This document shows positions 1-5,390 of a stretch of DNA of 6,767 bases, piece after piece. How positions within the stretch are numbered: the first letter of the stretch is position 1; each line of letters opens with the position of its first letter. The stretch comes from Planctomycetota bacterium (GTDB lineage: Bacteria > Planctomycetota > Phycisphaerae > Sedimentisphaerales > Anaerobacaceae), in NCBI GenBank assembly GCA_026386835.1, contig JAPLMV010000194.1:1-6767 (forward strand), given 5' to 3'. The notes under the pieces are model-generated. The model searched no databases, was not told the DNA's origin, and was given only the letters and a program-made list of their open reading frames with translations. Both the position numbers and the translations under genes were made by a program.

Positions 1-10
1 AAAATCAATG

Positions 11-125
11 CCTGAAATTGGATGCATTTGGACATACTTTGGAGTACTTTAGACCTACTTTGGAGTACCTTTGGAGTGCTTTGGAGTGCGTTTGGATGTC
101 TTTGGATGACCTTGGATGACATTGG
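11..125. repeat. Degenerate 10-11 bp tandem repeat array
   Basis: About ten consecutive units end in TTGG (one in TTAG) and follow the pattern AGTNCTTTGG or ATGNCTTTGG. Unit ends fall at 31, 42, 52, 63, 74, 84, 95, 105, 115 and 125, with a weaker unit at 11-21. Unit lengths alternate between 10 and 11, averaging about 10.4 bp, so the TTGG tracts lie on one face of the helix. The plus strand is open across the array (22-207), but the predicted peptide is only a Trp/Leu-rich translation of the repeat with no Shine-Dalgarno, so I do not call it a gene. The function is unknown. It could be a phased curvature or protein-binding array upstream of typA, or a slippage-generated intergenic repeat. Confidence 0.8.
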
Positions 126-181
126 AGTTTCACCTACAAACGGCAGGTACACCCATTCCCAAAATAGCAGCATTTTTCATA

Positions 182-210
182 TTGACAGGAATGTAATCAA
201 CGTGTAAACT
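182..210 (+). promoter_or_regulatory. Sigma70-like promoter for typA
   Basis: A perfect -35 TTGACA (182-187), a 17-bp spacer and a -10 TAAACT (205-210, four of six matches) predict a start near 217, giving a leader of about 59 nt before the typA ATG at 276. The leader holds a small inverted repeat, GTGTG (225-229) with CACAC (236-240) around a 6-nt loop. It is too short to be called a riboswitch. Confidence 0.65.
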
Positions 211-275
211 AACATCTTTCATTTGTGTGGGTATTCACACCTAAGATTAAGCGATTAATTTTAATGAAGGTAATT

Positions 276-2135
276 ATGTCTGTAGAGTTTATTCGTAATG
301 TAGCTATTATCGCCCATGTCGACCACGGTAAAACGACGCTGGTGGACCGGCTTCTGTACCAGTCAGGGATGTTCCGCGATGGTGAACTTGACAAACTTGC
401 CGGTGTGGGGCACGACCTTATTATGGACTCAAACCCGCTCGAGCGCGAGCGAGGCATCACTATATTGAGCAAAAATTGTGCCATTACCTACATTGCACCT
501 GATGGACAAAAATACAAAATCAACATAATCGATACGCCCGGGCACGCCGATTTCGGCGGCGAGGTCGAACGCGTTCTGAAAATGGCCGATGGCGTATTGC
601 TGGTGGTCGATGCTTTCGAAGGCCCGATGCCGCAGACGCGTTTTGTTCTCGGAAAGGCCCTCGAAAACAACCTCAAACCCATCGTTGTCATCAATAAAAT
701 CGACCGTAAGGACGCTCGTCCGGACGATACCCTCAATGAGGTCTTTGATTTGCTTGTTCATCTCGGCGCAAATGATAATTCGCTGGATTTTCCTGTCGTA
801 TATGCATCAGGCAAAGAAGGCTGGGCCACAACAGACCTTGAAAAGAAAAGTGACAATATGCAGCCGCTGTTCGAAGCAATTATAGATCATATTCCGGCAC
901 CGATAGCATTTCCCGATTATCCACTGCAAATGCTCGTAACGACACTTGAGCATTCCGACTATGTCGGGAGAATAGCGATAGGCAGGGTCGTTGCCGGAAG
1001 AATCAGCGAAGGAGAACAGGTAATCGTGATTGACCGCGACGGAAATCATACTCAGCAAAAGGTCATGCAGCTTCACCAGTTCCATGGGCTTGGAAGAAAA
1101 CAGGTTGAGACCGTTGAGGCAGGGGACATCTGTGTGGTGTCGGGGCTTGACCCTGTGGATATCGGCAACACAATTGCCTGTGCAGAAAACCCCAGCCAGC
1201 TTCCGATAATTGCTGTTGACGAACCGACAATGACTATGACGTTTCGCGTTAATGACGGACCTTTTGCCGGCAGGGACGGCAAATATGTGACCAGCCGACA
1301 AATTGGCGAAAGGCTCGAAAAGGAACTCCAGCACAATGTTGCCCTGCGGGTTGAGCCGGGCGAATCAAGCGAAGAGTTTAAGGTTTCCGGCAGGGGGCTT
1401 ATGCACCTTGGCATCCTGCTTGAAAATATGAGGCGGGAAGGATATGAGATTTGCGTTGGTAAGCCGGAAGTCATCCTGAAAACCGTAAATGGCAAGGAAG
1501 AGGAGCCGATAGAATTGCTGGTGATAGATTGTCCGAGCGAATGCCAAAGCTCTGTAATTGGTCTTATAGGTGACCGCAGGGCTGAGATGACGCGGATGGA
1601 AGCCAAAAGCGGGGCAAGCGGCTTTATGCATATGGAATTTTCGATACCGTCTCGCGGTTTATTCGGTCTGCATGCGAGAATGATGAATGCCACACAGGGT
1701 AAGGCAGTGATGCACCATACCGTAGAAAAATATGAACCGATGCGCGGCTCGATACCGCAGCGGCAGGCAGGCGTTACGATTGCAACCGAAACTGGCAGTG
1801 TTACAGCTTATGCACTTGACGCACTTTATGACCGCGGCATTTTCTTTGTTAAGCCCGGCGACGAGGTTTACCAGGGGCAGGTGGTCGGTGAGCACTGCAA
1901 GGATAAGGATATACCCGTTAATGTCGTCAAGCTCAAGCAGCTTACCAATATGCGTTCGTCCGGCAAAGACGATGCTGCTAAAGTTCGTCCGGTGCGAAAA
2001 ATGAGTCTTGAAGCGGCGATGGAATACATCCAGGAAGATGAACTTGTTGAAGTTTGTCCAAATTCCATTAGAATCAGAAAACGCCAGTTGAATGAGAGCG
2101 ACCGCCGCAAGTCGGCACGCAAAGTTCGCTTATAG
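276..2135 (+). CDS. typA: TypA/BipA ribosome-associated translational GTPase
   Basis: TypA (BipA) is a cytoplasmic GTPase of the EF-G/LepA class that binds the 70S ribosome; in other bacteria it supports 50S assembly and growth under stress or cold. The 619-aa product matches the family length (about 610). G motifs are complete: AHVDHGKT (13-20), RGITI (59-63), DTPGH (86-90), NKID (140-143) and a G5-like ASGKEG (177-182). The TypA signatures FAGRDGKYVTSRQ, VSGRGLMHLGILLENMRREG and, near the C-terminus, QLTNMRSSGKD with DELVEVCPNSIRIRKR distinguish it from EF-G and LepA. I chose ATG 276 because GAAGG (266-270) sits 5 nt upstream and the protein then begins MSVEFIRNVAIIAHVDHG, as in the family; the frame stays open to a GTG at 225 and an ATG at 264. 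It probably heads an operon with the aldolase-like gene. Identification is secure. Confidence 0.97.
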   Translation: MSVEFIRNVAIIAHVDHGKTTLVDRLLYQSGMFRDGELDKLAGVGHDLIMDSNPLERERGITILSKNCAITYIAPDGQKYKINIIDTPGHADFGGEVERVLKMADGVLLVVDAFEGPMPQTRFVLGKALENNLKPIVVINKIDRKDARPDDTLNEVFDLLVHLGANDNSLDFPVVYASGKEGWATTDLEKKSDNMQPLFEAIIDHIPAPIAFPDYPLQMLVTTLEHSDYVGRIAIGRVVAGRISEGEQVIVIDRDGNHTQQKVMQLHQFHGLGRKQVETVEAGDICVVSGLDPVDIGNTIACAENPSQLPIIAVDEPTMTMTFRVNDGPFAGRDGKYVTSRQIGERLEKELQHNVALRVEPGESSEEFKVSGRGLMHLGILLENMRREGYEICVGKPEVILKTVNGKEEEPIELLVIDCPSECQSSVIGLIGDRRAEMTRMEAKSGASGFMHMEFSIPSRGLFGLHARMMNATQGKAVMHHTVEKYEPMRGSIPQRQAGVTIATETGSVTAYALDALYDRGIFFVKPGDEVYQGQVVGEHCKDKDIPVNVVKLKQLTNMRSSGKDDAAKVRPVRKMSLEAAMEYIQEDELVEVCPNSIRIRKRQLNESDRRKSARKVRL

Positions 2136-2168
2136 CCGAATCGCTAAAATCCTCAAAAAGGACCGACT

Positions 2169-2804
2169 GTGAAATACGCCGACGATAAAAAAATCAGAGC
2201 GTTTGTGGATGCCTGTCATAGGGTTGCGGATTTTGGTTTGCTGCGGTGCAGCAGCGGAAATATGTCCTGTCGGCTTGATGATAAACTGGTCGTCCTTACC
2301 GCCAGCGGGGCTTGGCTTGGCGAAATTACCGCAAGGCAGGCAACAATTTGCCGAATCGACAATGGGCAATGTATTAACGGTCTGACCCCGACCGTGGAAA
2401 ACAAATTTCATCTCGGCATCCTTCGCAAAAGACCAGATGTAAACGTAGTTCTGCATTTTCAAAGCCCCTTTGCAACAGCGATAGCGTGTGGTAAGCCGAA
2501 CGATTATAATTTCAACGTAGTAATCGAGGTGCTTTACTATATTAAAGACCCCGTGGTAGTGAAATACCTGCCGCCAGGCTCAGATGCCCTTGCCGATGCG
2601 GTTATCGCAGCGCTTGGGGAACACGATATGGCTATTCTCCGCAATCATGGGCTTGTTACTGTCGGCAGGGACTTCAATGATGCGATTCAAAAGGCCTGTT
2701 TTTTTGAATTGGCCTGCCAGATACTTTTGTGCCAGGATAACCCTCAATTCCTGAGCAAGAGTGTCATTGATGAACTAATAAGGAACTCGTCAAAAGTGTG
2801 CTGA
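2169..2804 (+). CDS. Class II aldolase/adducin-family protein
   Basis: Class II aldolases such as L-fuculose-phosphate aldolase and ribulose-phosphate 4-epimerase use a Zn ion held by three His to cleave or epimerise sugar phosphates. This 211-aa protein has the family length and order: phosphate-binding loop SSGNMS (28-33), TASG (44-47), the expected catalytic acid Glu77 in PTVENKFH, the first His ligand H96 in LHFQSP, and the last His ligand H160 in RNHG. The middle ligand, normally in an HxH pair, is Gln98 (HFQ). This may define a subfamily; I recall similar HFQSP sequences in other bacteria but cannot verify it. The substrate cannot be assigned. Start GTG 2169 has AAAGGA (2157-2162) 6 nt upstream. 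It lies 33 nt behind typA with no terminator between, suggesting co-transcription. No clear hairpin terminator follows the stop, only a T6 tract near 2820. Confidence 0.87.
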   Translation: MKYADDKKIRAFVDACHRVADFGLLRCSSGNMSCRLDDKLVVLTASGAWLGEITARQATICRIDNGQCINGLTPTVENKFHLGILRKRPDVNVVLHFQSPFATAIACGKPNDYNFNVVIEVLYYIKDPVVVKYLPPGSDALADAVIAALGEHDMAILRNHGLVTVGRDFNDAIQKACFFELACQILLCQDNPQFLSKSVIDELIRNSSKVC

Positions 2805-2868
2805 CAGTGCTGTTGCCGATTTTTTACTATCCAAAATAAAACTTTTTTGATTTTTGATTCTAAAATGC

Positions 2869-2898
2869 TTGACAGTAATAATATAAACCTGCTAACAT
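2869..2898 (+). promoter_or_regulatory. Promoter of tRNA-Asp
   Basis: A perfect -35 TTGACA (2869-2874), an 18-bp spacer and TGC-TAACAT (extended -10 TGn at 2890-2892, -10 at 2893-2898) predict a start around 2905, about 12 nt before the mature tRNA. The region before it (2815-2868) is strongly AT-rich with T tracts, which fits an upstream activating element of a stable-RNA promoter. Confidence 0.7.
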
Positions 2899-2916
2899 TA
2901 CCGTTGATTAACGGAT

Positions 2917-2990
2917 GGGGCCGTAGCTCAATTGGTTAGAGCATCGGATTGTCGATCCGAAGGTTGAGGGTTCGATCCCCTTCGGCCTCG
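2917..2990 (+). tRNA. trnD: tRNA-Asp (anticodon GTC)
   Basis: The 74-nt cloverleaf folds completely. The acceptor stem 2917-2923 pairs with 2983-2989 (one G-U), the D stem GCTC pairs with GAGC (2926-2929/2939-2942), and the anticodon stem TCGGA pairs with TCCGA (2944-2948/2956-2960). The loop TTGTCGA carries GTC at 2951-2953. The T arm is 2966-2970/2978-2982 with loop TTCGATC. Discriminator base G (2990) is the usual aspartate identity base. CCA is not encoded and must be added after transcription. The 3' half is the likely attachment site of the adjacent integrative element. Confidence 0.97.
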
Positions 2991-3004
2991 TTAGCTAAGT
3001 GATT

Positions 3005-3041
3005 GGCCAGTAAGCATTTATGTTTGCTGGCCTTTCTTGTT
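3005..3041 (+). terminator. Intrinsic terminator of tRNA-Asp
   Basis: A 12-bp stem (3005-3016 with 3021-3032, including two G-U pairs) closes a TTTA loop and is followed by TTTCTTGTT. It begins 15 nt after the tRNA. If the tRNA 3' end is the recombination site, this terminator lies inside the integrated element, so the element would supply the transcription stop for the host tRNA. Confidence 0.8.
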
Positions 3042-3060
3042 ATACCCTCAAAAACGCTCG

Positions 3061-3080
3061 TTGCACCAATTTGCACCAAA
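3061..3080. repeat. Two tandem 10-bp TTGCACCAA repeats
   Basis: TTGCACCAAT (3061-3070) is followed directly by TTGCACCAAA (3071-3080). The pair lies between the tRNA terminator and the recombinase stop codon, where arm-type recombinase or excisionase binding sites are often found in tRNA-integrated elements. Assigning that role is inference; the repeat itself is seen directly. Confidence 0.45.
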
Positions 3081-3087
3081 ATCTGAC

Positions 3088-4289
3088 TCATGGCTTTGCT
3101 CCTTCCCTGCTGCTTTGACAGCATTTCTGGAGCAGTTCCTGACCGACCTGATGGGTGGTTGCTTTTCTTGCTCTGGCAATTAAATCATCTGCCACAGCCA
3201 AATAGAATTTGTGAGTTGTCGAAAAGTTGGCGTGCCCTGCAAGTGTCATTACATCATGTTCACTCAGTCCTTCCGGAACCAATTGGTGATAGCGGTCTTG
3301 CGTATGTCATGAAATGTTCCTTTTTCCACATGGGCCAGGATCAAAATCTTATTGAACTGCTTTGTAAAATTATTGATCACTTTGTTTCTTGCACTACAGA
3401 GCGTCCATTCACCTTTGGGGCGAAGTACATTCTGAATGTAATCATATCGCTCAGGTGGAACAAGAACATAAGGATAACCCTCTGGCCTGTGATTCTGATG
3501 GTCAATTAACAATTGGCTGACATCTTCTTTTAACGGAAGCAGTCGGCGATCAGTGTCCTTGATTTTCCATTCCCATGTTTCATTGGTGTCTTTTTTGGGC
3601 GTAACCTCAATGGTCATCTTGCCAAAATCAATGTCACTCCATACCAAGTTGAGCATTTCACTTTTTCGCATTCCAGTCGTTATTGCCATGGTAATAAGCA
3701 TGTCCCACTCCAAGACAGAAGCGTTCTGGATTTGTGAAGCAACTCTCTGGATGCGGTCGATTTCTTCTGCGGTGTATATCTTGATCCTTTGCTTTGGGAC
3801 TTTAGGAAGCTTGACATATTCAAGCGGGTTTTCATCTATCTGTCTGCGTTGAACCGCCAGGCAAAAGAACCTCTTTAACCCACGTGCCTTTTTAGCCACT
3901 GTTGCTGGACTGTCACCCCTGTCAAGGCAGGATTGACAGAAGAGTTCCCCGTGAGTCTGCTGAACTCTTAGGTAATCGATGTTACCTATCGTTTTGATGA
4001 AATCTTCCATAGCCTCTTGATAGTCTATTCGGGTGGTTTCCCTGATTTGGTCACCGGTTTTGGTTAAGCTGTCTTTCATAAAATCCCTGAGCCTCATAGA
4101 GCCAGACTCAACATACCCCATTCTGAGCTCTTTTTCCTTTTGTGACCGTTGTTTTTCAGCTTTACGTCCATCCGAATGACCAAGTGTATCCCATCTTCGT
4201 TTTCCACATTCATCAGTGTACCGCAGCAAATATGTAAAGCTGCTGCCATCACTCGATGGTCTTTTATTGAGCCTTACCAGTTCTTTCAT
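3088..4289 (-). pseudogene. Tyrosine recombinase (integrase), frameshifted
   Basis: Site-specific tyrosine recombinases cut and rejoin att sites through a tyrosine nucleophile. The first frame (4289 to 3264, 341 aa) has an AP2-like N-terminal DNA-binding part (about 1-60), a SAM-like core-binding domain (about 65-155) and most of the catalytic domain: Arg208 in TTGMRKSE, a candidate beta-hairpin Lys (242 or 244), and H327xxR330 in FHDIRKTAITNW. It then stops. The remaining motifs, LAGH and the tyrosine in THKFYLAV, lie in another frame ending at 3088 (His at 3232-3234, Tyr at 3202-3204). Adding one base near 3270 would join them into a protein of about 400 aa. Start ATG 4289 has a strong AAGGAGG (4296-4302). 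As sequenced the enzyme lacks its nucleophile and should be inactive. A sequencing or assembly error is the main alternative. Confidence 0.88.
3264..3282 (-). other. Frameshift site in the recombinase
   Basis: On the minus strand the first frame reads TGG TTC CGG AAG GAC TGA (stop at 3264-3266). The second frame reads GGA CTG AGT GAA, starting at 3270. Homology-style continuity (NWFRK then GLSEHDVM) needs one extra G next to the GG at 3269-3270. I see no X-XXY-YYZ slippery heptamer here, so programmed -1 frameshifting is unlikely; a deletion or a base-calling error explains it better. Confidence 0.75.
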
Positions 4290-4337
4290 ATTCTGCCTCC
4301 TTTCCGAAGCTGGCCTGGCTCATGCAATCCTGACCAG

Positions 4338-4366
4338 ATTATAACCAAGCTTCGTTCGGAGCGCAA
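4338..4366 (-). promoter_or_regulatory. Promoter of the recombinase gene
   Basis: On the minus strand a perfect TATAAT (4338-4343) is preceded by a 17-bp spacer and a weak -35 TTGCGC (4361-4366). It lies in the 79-bp gap between the excisionase-like gene and the recombinase, with the -35 only 2 bp beyond the upstream stop codon. It would let the recombinase be transcribed separately from the upstream genes. Confidence 0.55.
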
Positions 4367-4368
4367 GT

Positions 4369-4683
4369 TTATTTTTTTGTAGTTGTTTCTTGTTCTATCC
4401 ATTTCAGAATTGCTTCTCTGGGGTATAGTGTTTTGTTGCAAATGTGTATTCGTGGCAAGTTTCTAACTCTTTTTAAATGTTCTGTGACATTGTGGTAATC
4501 ATCAGAGTTGCTTATTTCTGAAATACGAAGAAAAACAATAAGTTCTTCCTCTGTCATCAATTCCTGGCAAGGAGTAAAGCCACCATTGCCATCAGGCAAG
4601 ACGACCGGAGTCATAAGCTGTGGAAACTCCGTCTGCCTTTGAGGCAGTTTATCATCACTGTTCTGGCATATTTGCCTGTTCAT
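4369..4683 (-). CDS. Excisionase-like winged-helix protein
   Basis: The 104-aa product has a variable, probably disordered N-terminus (1-40) and a C-terminal helix-turn-helix/winged-helix region (about 42-97): LMTEEELIVFLRISEIS, then NVTEHLKRVRNLPRIHICNKTLYPREAILKWI. The ending (R-I-x-I-x-x-x-x-LYPREAIxxWI) is characteristic of MerR-like excisionase domains, which bind att DNA and turn integration towards excision. It lies directly upstream of the recombinase on the same strand, the usual position for a recombination directionality factor. Start ATG 4683 has AAAAGG (4689-4694) 5 nt upstream. Family membership comes from recognising the motif; a role as a transcriptional repressor of the element remains possible. 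Confidence 0.72.
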   Translation of the reverse strand: MNRQICQNSDDKLPQRQTEFPQLMTPVVLPDGNGGFTPCQELMTEEELIVFLRISEISNSDDYHNVTEHLKRVRNLPRIHICNKTLYPREAILKWIEQETTTKK

Positions 4684-4784
4684 CGTTACCTTTTTAACTT
4701 TTTGATCACCTTACAACTTGTTTTTCTTCTAATACGGCTTTGTATAGTATCAGCCAGACAACAGTTCTTGCATTTAGGCTGTTT

Positions 4785-4994
4785 TCATAATGCAAAGCAC
4801 TTGACTTCGTCAATAACACCGTTCTTATCTCTGGTCAGATGCCATTTATTGCAGCTTGGCTGATCAAGGCCGACGTTTATGACCTGGTCGTTTGCTTTTT
4901 TTATTTTGAAATACATGTTTTGACCCTCGACAGGGACAGTAAGGAAATCAGAGTTCTTTGCGTCTGTTTTTTTAATTTCCATTAACCTGCTCAC
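4785..4994 (-). CDS. Small hypothetical protein
   Basis: I do not recognise this protein. It is 69 aa from GTG 4994, or 65 aa from ATG 4982. The GTG lies 2 nt after the stop of the membrane-protein gene (TAA at 4997-4999), which suggests translational coupling; the ATG has only AGCAGG close upstream. The product is soluble, Lys/Asp-rich, with no signal peptide or membrane segment, and has two Cys (48 and 66) bracketing WHLTRDKNGVIDEV, which looks like a beta-hairpin. It is co-directional with the rest of the element and probably in one operon with the membrane protein upstream. About 100 bp with no clear promoter separates it from the excisionase-like gene. Confidence 0.55.
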   Translation of the reverse strand: MSRLMEIKKTDAKNSDFLTVPVEGQNMYFKIKKANDQVINVGLDQPSCNKWHLTRDKNGVIDEVKCFAL

Positions 4995-4996
4995 GC

Positions 4997-5350
4997 TTAA
5001 ACGCCATCGGTATTTCCCTTTTTTGTTTTTATTGCTTTCACTATAAGTCCCAAAACAGTCACGATGTACAGACTGATAGCTAATGAGGCATAGATAATAA
5101 GTTCTGCAAGCAGCAAAGAGTTGTCTTTATCAGCAATGCTTTGGGCAGTCTTGTTATTGACAACTAAATACAACACTCCCAAAAAGCAAAATAAGGACAA
5201 ACCTCCTGCAAACAAAACACTTGTGTATTTCCCAAAAATATGCATCTCATCTACTGTTCGAACTATTGGGAACATCAGGACAAAAATACTTATGCATGCA
5301 AGACACCAATAGACAACACCTGTTTCAAAAGCCAATATACAAATTGTCAT
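4997..5350 (-). CDS. Small three-helix membrane protein
   Basis: The family is not recognised. From ATG 5350 the product is 117 aa with three hydrophobic segments at about 11-30, 42-64 and 80-108, and a basic tail (KAIKTKKGNTDGV). A short polar loop, NNKTAQSIADKDNS, joins helices 2 and 3. The frame is open back to 5491, but that would overlap the upstream gene, and the extra residues are polar and uncharacteristic; ATG 5350 has AAAGGA 9 nt upstream and leaves a 40-bp gap after the AEP-like gene. It is followed 2 nt later by the small hypothetical gene. A small membrane protein in a mobile element might act in exclusion, conjugation, lysis or a toxin role, but nothing in the sequence decides between these. 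Confidence 0.62.
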   Translation of the reverse strand: MTICILAFETGVVYWCLACISIFVLMFPIVRTVDEMHIFGKYTSVLFAGGLSLFCFLGVLYLVVNNKTAQSIADKDNSLLLAELIIYASLAISLYIVTVLGLIVKAIKTKKGNTDGV

Positions 5351-5390
5351 GTTACACGATCCTTTCTTATGTTTTTTCTTTTCGATTCCA

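Noticed and set aside
22..207. Plus-strand 61-aa frame rich in LWSTLD-like repeats
   Set aside because: It is the translation of the tandem repeat array; no Shine-Dalgarno, and the frame runs over the typA -35 and -10 region.
1..224. Possible CRISPR array or clustered repeats
   Set aside because: Units are 10-11 bp, contiguous and degenerate, with no spacers; this is not a CRISPR structure.
225..275. N-terminal extension of TypA from GTG 225 or ATG 264
   Set aside because: The 17 extra residues are not family-like, and GAAGG at 266-270 positions the ribosome on ATG 276.
1073..1693. 206-aa minus-strand frame inside typA
   Set aside because: It is antisense to a fully conserved coding region, has no ribosome site or recognisable domain, and is a shadow of typA.
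2936..3124. Minus-strand 62-aa frame containing EGDRTLNLRID
   Set aside because: This is the translation of the antisense strand of the tRNA gene, a well-known annotation artefact, joined to intergenic sequence.
3264..3282. Programmed -1 frameshifting in the recombinase
   Set aside because: There is no slippery heptamer and no convincing downstream stem; a 1-nt deletion or sequencing error is simpler.
4347..4364. Small hairpin GCTTC-GTTC-GGAGC considered as a terminator after the excisionase-like gene
   Set aside because: The stem is only 5 bp, and on the minus strand it is followed by promoter sequence rather than a T tract.
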